64,000 nucleotides of DNA from Micrasema longulum (GCA_022494885.1 JAGVSM010000264.1:1-64000); one strand, 5' to 3'. Positions 33,961 to 45,194 are shown, numbered from the stretch's first letter. Program-made: numbers and translations. Notes: a model not told the origin generated them from the sequence alone.

Positions 33961-35095
33961 GCCATTTTCGGCATATGAAAAAGTTTTTATTTTAACTTTT
34001 ACAGTCAACATTCACTTCTGGTGGATCCCAATAAGATTCTCCCTTAAATAACTTATAATTTCGACCCTAATAAATAAATAAATAAAATAAAATAAATTAT
34101 TTTTACTGAATTTTAGCGAATGCAAAAATAATAATAAGTATTATTGATTATATTTTGAAAACTTAACCTTTTAGTACACTCCTGTTAGTAAGAAGAGCTT
34201 CACAATTACGCCGCTAGGCATCGTTTGACTTTTCAGAAAATTACATTTTTAGTTATGTATTTATTAATATTTTGAGCTTTGTTAATTACTCATGTACAAA
34301 TATTTACCAATGTAAATTACACCATACACACACGCGCTGAACAAATGACGGCGATAACTTAAGCATGTTCATAATTGTTCGTTGTGATCGCTCAAATGTT
34401 TAGCATGTTTTTAAACACGTCGATAGTTATTTGTTATTGAGCTACTGTTGATCGGCGCCTATCGATCTTCCGGTAGGTAGCGTGATCGTGAAAAAATTCA
34501 TTCTCTTTGGTTGTAACAATCAATTCATTTTGACAAACTCCCTAAGGGGTGAATAAAAATATTGTGAATCAATAAACAGGTTTAAACCACCAACACAGTG
34601 GTTTTAAATAGATTAAACGTTATTATTGATTCAAACTAATTAGTTTCTGGTATTCAGAATATTTGTTTGCGGTTTTTCGATGAAATTCATATTCAGTGCA
34701 TCTCTAATACTCGAAAACGATGAGCAAATAATTGAGGAAGCAAAGCTTAAAGCTTAGCACCCAGCGATAGCAAATTTGTTCGGGATATTGAGGAGGATCA
34801 TAAAACAGTAAAGTTTAATACCCGAAAGGCCCATTTCACACGAATCGTCCAAATCCACACGGCATTAAAGGATTAGGGTGGATTGACATTTATCATATTC
34901 TTTTCTGCATTTATTGAAAAAAATATTGAGCGATTATTCTCTGGTAAAAATTAATCAAAAAAAAATCGAGATTAGTCGGTCTCATTGTATACTGGTTTTT
35001 GCTTTTGCCTGGCATTAAATAAAATAATGTAATTCAATAAATAGTATAAATTCACCCCCTGTTATTTTATTGTATCGTGTGAATTTTCACCATGG
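33961..35095. other. AT-rich stretch, no gene seen
   Basis: An AAATA-type run lies at 34070-34098. No frame or known domain. Confidence 0.5.
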
Positions 35096-35096
35096 T

Positions 35097-35720
35097 GCAA
35101 AATGAGCTTAAAAACCTTGTTAATCCAGCCAATGACAGGTCATAAGCTCTGTAAATGTCTAGCCTTACATATTTTTTTTTTAAAGAAAGAAATCTTTGCG
35201 TTCCTATGATTTACCCAAATATTTAAATTTTGGTGGCCATTTTCAACGAGTTGTAAATAACTTCCTTTTAGAAAATGGAAATTAAGTTGTGGTAGAGTGG
35301 GGTGCAAACCTCGAATCTTTGGTTCATGAGTCCACGACGCTAGCCACGGGACCACAACCCGACCAAACCCGATATTCCCTCGTCAAAAATGTTGTTGTCC
35401 CTATGTTGAAAAAAAATAGATCTAAAAAACTCCCCAGAGTGGAAATTTAACCAGTCTGTTAACATTTGGACACACTCAACGTTTTTGAATCAACTAACTG
35501 GTAAAAGAAGAAGTTTGAAAATCGAAAAATTGTTTTCAGGCGTTGCCTAGTAGGTGAATTGGTTCAGCCGGATAAATCTCGCCCACATGATAAAGGTTTC
35601 AGCTCTTTTACTCCACAAAAGTCAATAGATGGATAGGTTGAGGAAATGTGGATGTTAACCCAGCCAACGACAGGTCATAAGCCCTATAAATGCCTAGACT
35701 TTCATTTTTCCTGCTCATTT
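35097..35720 (-). repeat. ABC family, minus-strand run, split by a SINE
   Basis: Left to right on the plus strand: B reversed (35105-35165), SINE S1, remainder of B and A reversed (35380-35480, 'catttggacacactcaacg'), C reversed (35515-35655, 'cagccggataaatctcgccc'), then B reversed again (35660-35740). Read on the minus strand this is B-C-A-B, confirming that A-B-C is a tandem unit. Confidence 0.8.
35175..35375 (-). repeat. SINE S1, minus strand, inserted in an ABC B block
   Basis: Reverse complement gives 'gggttgtggtcccgtggcta', a B-box region close to 'gaggtttgcaccccactcta', and the body 'gttatttacaactcgttg'. The B block it interrupts continues on both sides. Confidence 0.8.
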
Positions 35721-36564
35721 TTTTCCCCTCTGTTGCAACAAATTTAGATCAAAATAAAAATGACTCATATTTATGTTTTACTATTTCTATCAAGATTCGG
35801 ACAACCGTTTCTCTTTACAAGGTTATAAAATACTACCATCTGGCCCTTGATAACAATAGAAATGTAAAATTAAAAGTAAAAATTATATATATGGCATAAT
35901 GGAGAGTGACATCTTACACTGATGTTCTTTATTCATCAATAATCCTAGAAGAATAAATAAAATAACAGAAATCAAGGTGTAAATTATTATCCCTACAAAG
36001 TTTCCAATAATTACAATTAAAAAAATAAAAACGGAAATATCACATACTGCAAATACCGATAAAAACGTGCGAAGTGGATTAAGAAACATTAATTGTGATT
36101 TGAAAACCTACATGGATATATCTCAGAAAGTTTTTATACATAATTTTAAAAATTAAATTGTTAGAAAATATGTTTTTGCACAAACGCCACATGTTTTGCC
36201 TCCAATATTGTGTCGTCAAGATTTGTGAGGATGTTTTATTTAAATTTAAATGGTCATAACCACATCGTGACGTATTAGGGGCATGTCCAATGCAATGAAC
36301 TGTTTTCACGAGAATTTATAATTTTAATTTAAAAAAAAACAAAAAAAATGCTACTTACAAGGAAAAAAACTATTTTATTTACTCGACAGTATTTCACAGA
36401 CCCTAATTAATTTAAAATTTGAAAAAATGTAATATTTCCCGATTACAAATATAATTTATTACATCTTTCTTAAATATTTTGTATTCCTGACTGTACCGCT
36501 TTTTTGTTGATTTAATAAAATAAAAATATTATACCTTTGGAAATCCACTGATAATCATATACAT

Positions 36565-37060
36565 CACGGAATCGGGGTGGTCCCGTGGCTAGTGTTGCGG
36601 ACTCGCGGATCAGGGGTCCGAAGTTCGAACCCCACTTTATCTTATTTACAGCTATTCGAATATGGGATAATCTACCTACAAATGTCATAGACGACCCTTC
36701 TTTATTTACATTTAAATCAAGATCGAAATGTCACCATCTAAATATTTGAGATTTTTCCTTGCTCCTTCCTTTTTCTTTCCCATCCCCACTCTCTTTATAG
36801 TACAGTGTAGATTTTTATTTTATCTTTGTTTAAAATTTTATATAAAATTATGAGATCCTGTATTAATATTATAATACACCGAGAATATGGCCATATACTT
36901 CTTTTTTTTCAAACTTTCAAACGGTTTCGGTAGGTAGAAAAAAATTCCTTAATGGAATATGCCCGCCCTTGTATGTATAAAGAGTGTAAAATAAATCAAT
37001 AAAATGACCACCAAAATTGAAATATTTGGGTAAATCATAAGAAAGGTAATATTTCCGTTT
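36565..37060 (+). repeat. SINE S1 split by a LINE insertion
   Basis: Head at 36568-36640 ('ggtggtcccgtggctagtgt', 'gttcgaaccccacttt') and tail at 36998-37055 ('gaccaccaaaattgaaatat', 'ttgggtaaatcataag') are the two halves of S1. About 60 internal bases of S1 are missing at the junction. Confidence 0.78.
36640..36995 (+). pseudogene. LINE family D, C-terminal tail and 3' end
   Basis: The frame reads 'IRIWDNLPTNVIDDPSLFTF', then 'KSRSKCHHLNI' and stop, matching the minus-strand copy at 47695-48110. The untranslated region ends with 'acggtttcggtaggtagaa', 'ggaatatgcccgcc' and an AATAAATCAATAA tail. It is 5'-truncated and inserted inside a SINE S1. Confidence 0.82.
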
Positions 37061-37674
37061 TTACTTTTAAAAACATATGTATATTTATGGTTAGTGAAAT
37101 ATATACAAGCTCATCACCATTTAGTATGAATTTTTTAATGAATAAACACAACACATAGACACATTGTAGCATTCAAATAAAAAAGCTGTGATTGTATTGA
37201 TCGGTAATAAATATTTTTACGTAAAGGTTCATTTTATATAACAGAGAACCGAAGTTCTTTCAATACGAACCTCAAATATCTTACTTTTAAATACCGCTTC
37301 GTAGACCCATAAACTGACCCTTTATGGCACGTTCAACCCTTTTTTCTCAGCAAGGTTACAGACATAAAACAAAGGTCAAATGTACAAAGGATATCTCAAC
37401 GAACTGCAATAATTATTAATAATCACCTTGAAAACATTTCAGTTAAAACAGATTATAATTCAGTTCAGTTCAGTGCCGAAAACATCAGGGTTTATTGCAA
37501 GAAAAGCATAGTATTATTATGATCTGCTTACAAAACAGTGAAGAAAGTAAAAAATATACAAATAAGCAAAATTAAAATAAAAGCAAACATATTTGGCTCT
37601 GTCTATTCTCCAAGTATTATTGGTTATTTTATTTACTTAATTAAAGTATTCATTATACATCGTATCCTTGTTTT

Positions 37675-37935
37675 CACCCGATGGTGCATAGGGCATTGTA
37701 TTGGTACACATAGTGCAGCGTACATCGATGATCAGTTTTACGTTTCAATTGCCAGAACAGGAACAATGAAATATTTCCGTTAAAAAACCTTCAAAAATAA
37801 ATAATTTCCGTTCACCCTGATTGGAATCGAACTCAGGACTCAATTTCCTCTCAATTTTCTTATTCAGGACTTTTACTTGAGAGCAGTGATCGAGTCTATA
37901 ACACTCGTCCAGGGTTTTGGTTCATCATCCACTTG
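37675..37935 (-). repeat. SINE E/E2, minus strand
   Basis: 'gatggtgcatagggcattgt', 'cagcgtacatcgatgatcag', B-box region in reverse 'ggaatcgaactcaggactca', then the E2 extension 'gagagcagtgatcgagtcta' and 'cactcgtccagggttttggt'. Confidence 0.78.
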
Positions 37936-37939
37936 TACA

Positions 37940-38690
37940 CATAATAATTTTAACGAACACACAGTAAAACTTTGTTTACCCTCGTGTTTAAGAAAAAAAT
38001 CATAAATTAGAGCAATTATGCTACTGATGACGAAAATAAAATTATCCCATGATTGAAACATTTGCCATGACCGACATCGTCAGGCTGATGGGAGACTAAA
38101 CAATTTTTTTTGGTTATAAACAAGTGCAAACAGGGGCTGTAAATCAAGATTTTATATAATTATGGGAATAAAAGAGTTAAAATAAAAATAATTTAAGTTT
38201 AAAGTACTAAATATCGAATTTATTTAAGTTTTGTTTGAATGTCTTCGTATACAATAAAAACAGATGTAAAACTATATACGTTTTATTTTTATGATTAAAA
38301 TGCTGTTTCACCAAGAAATATCGGTACCTTAATCTATTAAAAAGTGTTTTAAAAGTTTTTTACACTCGATTGATCTTGAACATTTAATCTACATCACATT
38401 GTTAAGAAAATGAAGGAATTGTGGGCGGGAATTAAAGAGGGTGCTTTGAAGATGTGAACGAAGATGTGTCCCATGAACTGATAAGCGTTGGAAATTTTTA
38501 CGAAGGTATAAGATAAAGTCTAATCCAAAAACAATTAAAGGGAGTATTTTCACGGATTATCTACGATCAGACCATAAACACATCGAATATTATTTACCGG
38601 TTGTTTTTCTGACAGTTTTCTCGTAAAATGTTATTAGTGGATTGTTTGTCACCAATGTCACCATCAGCTTTATTGTTACGGGTTTCGAGA
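37940..38690. other. AT-rich stretch, no gene seen
   Basis: No frame or shared repeat supported. Confidence 0.5.
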
Positions 38691-38691
38691 A

Positions 38692-38747
38692 GGGGGTGAG
38701 GCGGCTGGAAGGGTGCAGGGGTTGGTCGGACAGGGTAGAGAAGGGGG
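38692..38747 (+). other. G-run cluster, possible G-quadruplex
   Basis: Five runs of three to five G within 56 bases, with spacers of 4-14 bases. The first spacer is long, so four of the runs (38711 onward) form the better candidate. The minus-strand Pro/Ser-rich frame here results from this composition. Confidence 0.55.
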
Positions 38748-39072
38748 ACATCTGACAGTGATCAAATGGTGCGCACACAAGCGGGGACCGAAATTATTAC
38801 AGAATTTAACTGTCTATTTTCCCGGAATACGTTCGTTGTCTGTTTATCGTCGTCTGCAATAATAATTTCTCTTGAAATCAAATGCTATTAAAACAGATAA
38901 CGTAAAATTATAATTTACAGTTTTCTGTTTGATTTAAATTATTTATCGACAATTCTTGATGAAATTCCATTGTAATGATGTAATAACTTATACATATAAG
39001 TTATTCACATACATATAAGTTATTCATTTAAAAATACTTAGTACACTTTTACTTATTTGTTTGACCAATTAG

Positions 39073-39101
39073 CGTTTTCACCCTCTAATAGGCTTCTTCA
39101 G
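39073..39101 (-). ncRNA. Possible decayed hammerhead motif downstream of the Penelope-like fragment
   Basis: The minus strand reads CTGAAGA (one change from CTGATGA), a short imperfect CCT...AGG stem, then GAAAACGC. It lies about 235 bases past the GIY-YIG stop on the same strand, where Penelope-like elements are known to carry hammerhead motifs. Stems I and III are not shown. Confidence 0.3.
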
Positions 39102-39336
39102 ACTGGTGAATATTATACAGTGTAAGAATAATTTAGATCAAACTAAACATCACATTTAAAAATGAGTTGAAAGAGGTACAATATGCAATATTTCAATGGA
39201 ACAGAGTGGGACAAATTATTAAAACATGTGTTGGCGGTGTACTGTAAAAGAGGATTATATTCTATGAAAAACATTTATTGCTTTATTTAAATGTACAGGG
39301 TCTAACTAAGGGGACTAACAGGGGTGAGCTTTTGAA

Positions 39337-39790
39337 TTATATCTGCTGATTTATTAAAATTCTATCGCTATTATTTTTTATCCTATTTATTTCTAAAATT
39401 TCTAATCTATCTAATTTTTCACCTTTATGTCCTGCACGTAAAATTTTCACGTTTTTTGATTCGTCAAAATTATGTTTTAACTCATTTAAATGTGATGCAT
39501 AGTTTGATATATCGTTATTTAATCTATGTGAAGCTAAATGTTCTTTCAGTCTATATTTAATTGCTCTCCCGCTTTGTCCTATATATAAACCAGGACAAGT
39601 ACACGTTGATTAATATATTCCGCTTTTTCTAAATTTGTTGACCTGATCTTTACTATTAATTAATGTTTGGCCCAATTTTTTTTATTATAAAACGAAACCA
39701 AAAGATAATTTTTTTGTATTGCTAGTTTTATTTTATTGCTAGTATTTCCAATATAATTTGATTTTACCGACTTTTTATTCTTATTATTGT
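39337..39790 (-). pseudogene. Penelope-like element, C-terminal GIY-YIG endonuclease fragment
   Basis: In one minus-strand frame from 39675 to the stop at 39337-39339: 'DQVNKFRKSGIY', one in-frame stop, 'STCTCPGLYIGQSGRAIKYR' and 'LKEHLASHRLNNDISNYASH', and a C-terminus with 'KLDRLEILEINRIKN'. The pair 'GIY' and 'YIG' about 11 residues apart, a Cys-rich link, the downstream Arg and the 'EH' are the hallmarks of the GIY-YIG nuclease that ends Penelope-like RT proteins. Upstream to 39790, after a frameshift in an A-run, 'LLVSFYNKKN' matches the linker before the nuclease. The RT domain itself is missing. In the family, this nuclease nicks the target site. Confidence 0.9.
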
Positions 39791-39889
39791 CGATAGATGT
39801 AAATTTTCAGTGGTGGATGATAAATACAGATCTGTGTGTGAAATAAAACAAGAACCCTGGAGTATTTTCACTCAATAGCTGCTTTAAAG

Positions 39890-39975
39890 TAAAAATCCCG
39901 AATAAAGAAATCGAGTGATCTATCCTACGTTTTAGGTGTTAGTCCAGGAATAATGAAATACTGCAGTTTAACTTT
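39890..39975 (-). repeat. SINE E, internal fragment, minus strand
   Basis: 'gatctatcctacgttttagg' and 'ttagtccaggaataatgaaa' match the E body in reverse. Confidence 0.55.
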
Positions 39976-39979
39976 TTAT

Positions 39980-40805
39980 AGTACAAATAAATTCATCTTC
40001 GATATAGGGACTAACCCAAATAGTTTTATGCTAGCAGACAACATTTGCCGACTGTTAGATGCTAGTCATTAAAATTAAGTATCTCGATATTATTTGCACA
40101 AAAATACTAAAAAGATTTGAGACAAGAATGAATTTACTTTCTGCAGGGAATAATAATTGTTTATCTTTATTTATTTATGCACGCTATACATTCAAATGTC
40201 ACGATATCGATACTCAAAACTGCAAGATAAGAGTAGATGGTCACTTGCATGATATTAGCAGACGACTAGACTCTAGCATAACGGGTTGAATTATGAGGAT
40301 AGCAATGCACCCCGAATAAGCGTACAAAAGATAAAACAGGTAGATACTTCGATCTGATTCTGAGTCCGTGCTATCGCAAATTAACGCTGAAATTAACACG
40401 GCCGCGCTTTACTTCGAGCGTAAACTCATATCCGTATTCTGTTAACACGAGCTCGTAGTAAATTACCGCGAACTTAGAATCAGAGCTGCGCTGGAATAAA
40501 TCATACAAAAAATGGACTCTTTCGTGTGCGCGACAGATACGGAAATGGGACGGCACGGCTTTTGACCGAAAGAATGATTATATTAATAGTACCTGCTGTC
40601 AGTTTGAACACTTATACGCAACATTATCTAATTTCAAACAAAATGGGGGGATCGTTTGTGTTATTTCTGTTTCATAGTACACCGCGCAAACTTACATGAA
40701 TTTAAACTCATTTAAATATTAACGATATCGCATTTGATGTAAGTGGGTATAAACATGTAAATCATCGTTTTTGCCAATTGCCCTATAAAGGGTTAAATAA
40801 CCTAT
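39980..40805. other. No gene called; one GC-richer patch
   Basis: 40340-40570 is richer in CpG than its flanks and holds a 61-codon minus frame (40371-40556) with no recognised domain. 'gattctgag' and 'cttagaatcagagc' give a weak inverted pair. It may be a transposon fragment; not assigned. Confidence 0.4.
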
Positions 40806-40809
40806 AACA

Positions 40810-41010
40810 TCAATATTTCATGTCCACCCTGCCAGGAATCCCCAGCATTTCAAGAATGGTAAGTGAACGTACCAACCACTACACAACAACGTGGACTTAT
40901 CTCCACTCGATTACACAATTCAAGATGAGGCACCTGAGAGCAGCCATCGAATTGAAAACACTCTTCCAGGGTTCTAGTTTTTTATCACTTACAGAACTAC
41001 ATTCGTCATT
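40810..41010 (-). repeat. SINE E2, minus strand
   Basis: 'atttcatgtccaccctgcca', then 'ggacttatctccactcgatt', 'gagagcagccatcgaattga' and 'actcttccagggttctagtt' match E2 in order. Confidence 0.78.
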
Positions 41011-41014
41011 CACG

Positions 41015-41980
41015 TGAACGCAGAAAAATTCCAAATTTAGTTCACGGAAAAATGTTTTTTTTAGAAAGATATTTGTGCTTTTATTTAAGTTTATGAAAGA
41101 GTCACCCAGAAATCAATTTTGTGTATCAGCACCTGCTATCATATTAAGTACACGCAGAAATAAAATCACACATTTTCTATTTGAAAACAATTAATTATCA
41201 AAACATTCAATTGACCATTAACAAACTGCTAATATGAGGAAATGTGAAATCGCTGAGAAACACGAAATTAGTACACGACCTCAAAATTTCATCAGGAAGT
41301 AAGTGAACACTGGATGATATAATAAACTATACGTGGTTACAATGAGCAGCTACAGCGTGTAGTTCATACATTGAGTTCCAACATGTAATCCAGTTCAGTG
41401 CTCAGTGACATAAGTATTTCGGACGCGTTGGAGATGAATTAAAAGCGGCCATTTAGATTATTATTGTCTCTTGTATGTTTAAAGGTTATTTTTGTGGAAA
41501 TAAAATAATAATGGGGCCCTGGTCAGTTACCAGTGCTGATCAGATTTTTTTTCCTTTTAAACATACATCAAACAATTTTGAGAGAGAAATGCCAATTTGA
41601 AATTGACGGTTTTTACCCAGTTTTTTTATGGTAATATTTTTTTATTAAAATAACAGTGGCAAAAGGGGTGACAAAGTGAGAGAAGAAATTTACCATAATG
41701 CGTCGGATATTATCTTTGCGTTTCTGGAACATTATGGCTGTTTCCAAAATTGTGATTTGTGGGGAAAATTCGTTTATTTATTTATCTATTTTTGGTTCAA
41801 TAATCATTTTATTGTACACAAACTTACTGGCCACTAACGTTAGGGTTCATATACTTTCAGTCCCACATCTAACGTTACTTTTAAAAAAAAAATTAATTCA
41901 AACCAACGCGACGTGGGTCCAGCTCAAAGTATTTCTCCGAACTAAAAAATAAATAAAATATTTTTTATTTATTATTTCGA
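41015..41980. other. AT-rich stretch, no gene seen
   Basis: The 84-codon frame at 41698-41952 has a hydrophobic central segment but no other support; not called. Confidence 0.45.
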
Positions 41981-41984
41981 CGTC

Positions 41985-42125
41985 ATTCTTGAGGTCCGGG
42001 GTTCGATTCCTGCCAGGGTGAGTGTGCAATTTTGATTTTGGTTTTTTAAACTGTAATATTTCATTGTTCTTTAACTGGCAACTGAAGCATTATACTGATC
42101 ACCTAACCTTCATGTTGACAGATTA
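41985..42125 (+). repeat. SINE E, truncated
   Basis: B-box region 'gaggtccggggttcgattcc', body 'tttcattgttctttaactgg', then 'ctgatcacctaaccttcatg'. It stops before the family tail; a tail-like piece 'tgcatcactggttgctg' appears separately near 42520. Confidence 0.65.
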
Positions 42126-42129
42126 ACAG

Positions 42130-43050
42130 ATTAAGAGGATAGGCGGTATCTGAGAATTTTGCTGAATACTTTTTTGAAGATTATCATTCTCTATCAAATG
42201 CCTCACCGGTACTGTGGGAAAAAGACAACGGCTCGTTAAACTTGGCTCTCCTGTTTCCCGCCCCCAAAACGGAACCGATTTGTTTGTTTTTTTTACTATC
42301 ATATTTGTATACAATAAGTCCGAAGACAGCAGATTGAACTGGACTTTTTTTGTTATTGGATGATCCTAACTCCCATAAGAAATAATTAATCTAAATGGTA
42401 AAACAATAGGGACACGCCAATAGTATATATCATAGTGTACAGAAAAATCACTGAGAAAAAATACGGAAATACGTTTGTATGAAGAAAAGTCAGACCGACT
42501 TTCCTCTAACGAACCTTTTGCATCACTGGTTGCTGAAGAAGGGATGGCGATGATAAATGTTTCAGAAAATTCAAATATTATGTTGGACTGGAGTTTCGTA
42601 TTGTGAGAATTTTCTGACGCTGGATTCCGGGAAAGTTCAGAAATAATGCAGCCATTTAAACGTCGAGTGTCCAATACGTGTTGCAGTTCAAAACACAGAC
42701 GTTTTGGTAATAGTAATAACGCCGGCATTATTCCAGAGAGTTGTTATTACCCTATATAAATAGTACATACGTATTTAAGTACCCACCATGGATGAAAGAA
42801 AAATGGGAAATGTGCTTTCTACTCCGAGAGCAAAAAAAAAGATTAGACAAACTCAAAACACTTTTTACAAAATGTTGAGTCGAATAAAATTGAATGTAAA
42901 AAATAGTTGCGTTTTCGTTAAAAAAGGCGAAATAAATTGTTTTGTTTTTTAAGTAAAAATAAAAGTAAAGCCATTTCGTTTTAGTCTATACAAGCAGCTC
43001 CCTCTCATTGTCTAATTAAGTAATTAGACTTGAAAAACAAATGTGTTTTA
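42130..43050. other. No gene called
   Basis: A 120-codon minus frame (42366-42728) overlaps SINE-tail sequence and has no recognised domain. The remainder is AT-rich. Confidence 0.45.
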
Positions 43051-43055
43051 TTTTG

Positions 43056-43270
43056 ACATATTACAACAGAGATGAAGAACATTTAAGAAAGTGAAAAGTG
43101 GCCACTTAAACCAGCCATTGACAGGTCATAAGCCCTGTAGATGCCTAGACTTCTATATTACTTTTTCTTAAATGTTCTTCATCTCTGTTGTAATATGTTA
43201 ATATATACAGCTCCCCAGGGAGTTGAATCCAGTCCTTGTCTACAAAAATTTGGACAATCTAAAAATATTG
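43056..43270 (-). repeat. ABC family, B' hairpin plus A block
   Basis: 43056-43090 ('acatattacaacagagatga' onward) is the near-perfect reverse complement of 43164-43198, giving a 35-bp stem. The loop is a minus-strand B' core ('cagccattgacaggtcataa'). A reversed A block follows at 43205-43265 ('agctccccagggagttgaat'). The copy looks like B' with its first 35 bases duplicated in inverted form. Confidence 0.82.
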
Positions 43271-43568
43271 TTGTTTTATTTTGATTTAATTATAATTATT
43301 AACCACAAAGTAAATGCTTCGAATGGGAATTTTATTTCAAGACGCCACAATTTTGTAGCTTTATACATTGTTTAAAAGTTTTTTTTGTGCATTTGGTCCT
43401 TAGTGGTCATGACGTAATATTATTTTATTGTGTACCTACACAATATATCGTATTTTACGTAAATTGTATTGTTTTAATTTAAAAATTATTTATAGATCGA
43501 GTTGATCCCCGCTGAAGTTTCTTGGCTGAATTACATTTTAATTATAGTTTAAAAGTAAAATAAGTTAC

Positions 43569-43571
43569 TTA
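43569..43571 (+). repeat. TTA target duplication, left
   Basis: Matches TTA at 43701-43703 immediately outside the other end of the hairpin element. Confidence 0.65.
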
Positions 43572-43700
43572 TACCCGTATGCAGAGACAAAACTTAAGGT
43601 GAGGAAAGTACATTCTAATTTCAAATGCAGAGAATAACCCGAAGGTGAAGACAATAGAATGTACTCTCCTCACCTTAAGGTTTGTCTCTGCATACGGGTA
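43572..43700. mobile_element. 129-bp hairpin MITE, PIF/Harbinger-like
   Basis: Starts 'tacccgtatgcagagacaaa' and ends with its reverse complement. The arms stay complementary for about 47 bases with only a few mismatches, leaving a central part of about 35 bases. TTA flanks both ends; a 3-bp TTA/TAA duplication is typical of PIF/Harbinger. No coding capacity. The low divergence between arms suggests a fairly young insertion. Confidence 0.88.
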
Positions 43701-44149
43701 TTAGTATGTGATATTTTCCTATTTACTCCAATAAATTTGAATTCGGACATCTTTGATTAAACTAGACTAATTTTGTGGTTTTCAAATATTTGTGGGCATG
43801 CAATCAGAAATATTTTTTTTAAATTATATCATATTATGATTGAATTATTTTGCCTATGATCAGTATTCCCATGAACCCAAATGCAAGGCTAACGCTTGGC
43901 AAAAATACTGCTGTGCGCGTTCATTTAAACTTTTAATGGCGATTTTATTCGGAAGTTTATTGACATATTCACAGAACCGTTAATAATTAGAGTTCTTGTT
44001 TATATAATATATACCTATAACGTGGGTTTGTCAATATACCCTCGGAAGCCGCGGGGATTCGAATTTTTCTTAGAAAATTGATTAGTACAAATCTAATACG
44101 TAAATTTATTTATTTATTCATATTTTACTCTTACAAACTATAAACAATA

Positions 44150-44215
44150 ATAAAAATATTGTGACCTCGCTGGAGTTACCCGTGCCGAGGACCCTTAACA
44201 ATATACTTTTTTGAA
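44150..44215 (+). repeat. Dispersed repeat H
   Basis: 'attgtgacctcgctggagtt' and 'acccgtgccgaggaccctt' match the reverse complement of 15515-15560. Possibly a LINE 3' untranslated remnant. Confidence 0.55.
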
Positions 44216-44461
44216 ATGTTTTTGCATTTGAGAATAAACAAAGAAGACGAACTTGATAAACAGAGATAGTAAACAAAATATTCAGACTGTTTTAAAAACT
44301 AGGTATATATGTACATCCATATTATTTATATTACAAAACGCACAATGAAAATAACAAAAACCTAACATAAGCTATACATTTGTGGAGCAGTTGATTCAAT
44401 ATTGGTTTGGGCGAATGAGACAATCCATTTTACTTCTACCAGCTCCACTATCCATTTTTTT

Positions 44462-44797
44462 ATACCCTTTTTAGACATTTTCTCGTTACTAATTGTTTTA
44501 ATAAATAGTAGGTACATTATATTATCATAAATAACTATTGTAACAGCTAGAAATTCGATTGGAATAGGTTCGATTCTCGGCTTGGTTGACATGAAATATT
44601 TATTTAAAAGGGTGTTTTTACACTAGAATATTTCATGGTCCCTGGACTGGTACCTGTAGCGAAAGACTGATAATTTTACTTTCATGTAGCAAAAGTGATC
44701 AAGATATGCTGCAGTCAATGTACCAATGCAGTGTCTTATGCATTTTTATAGCCTTTTAAAACATTTTCTCGTTACTAATTGTTTTAATAGATAGTGG
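44462..44797 (+). repeat. Long direct repeat flanking a SINE E
   Basis: About 50 bases at 44462-44513 ('attttctcgttactaattgt' central) recur at 44747-44797 with few differences. The SINE E lies between the two copies. The repeat is too long for a normal target duplication, so a small tandem duplication that includes the SINE is the simpler reading. Confidence 0.8.
44570..44760 (+). repeat. SINE E
   Basis: 'taggttcgattctcggcttg' (B box), 'gacatgaaatatttatttaa', 'atggtccctggactggtacc', then 'gctgcagtcaatgtaccaat' and 'gcagtgtcttatgcat'. The A-box end is missing or diverged. Confidence 0.8.
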
Positions 44798-44849
44798 AAG
44801 TAAGTTATAAATTTTAATTGAATAATACTCAAAATCCCTTTGTCCGAAA

Positions 44850-45191
44850 GTGGTATTAGTTTGTATTTGTTTAAGTTGTCTATATGTACCATTAACGTCC
44901 ATTTTCGTTAAAACAAAATTAGATCAACTATGTAGTTTGAACCGTACAACTCAAGTTCATTCTTTAGCGGCCCTAAGTACACATACGAGTATGTGGACTT
45001 CAGGTATTTTTTTTTTCAACAGTTTGAATGATTTTTTTACACCGGAAATACTTTTAAACAAATCTCTAGTATATTTATTGACTGCAAAAGTAGAGCATAG
45101 CATTTTTTCTGCAGATTTTAATAGTAATTTTTTTCGTCGAAAATCAAGTGTAAATTACTCAAAATGGCGTCCAGTTACGCAACTTTTTTGA
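44850..45191 (+). pseudogene. Possible LINE C-terminal fragment
   Basis: A 113-codon frame with 'GIFFFNSLNDF' followed by a Leu-rich segment 'LLNKSLVYLLTAK'. This is loosely like the 'FNSLP...FKxxLxxYLL' end of CR1-like RT proteins. There is no other support and base composition is background. Confidence 0.3.
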
Positions 45192-45194
45192 GTT

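Noticed and set aside
42366..42728. 120-codon minus-strand open frame
   Set aside because: Overlaps SINE E tail sequence, has no recognisable domain and no compositional signal.
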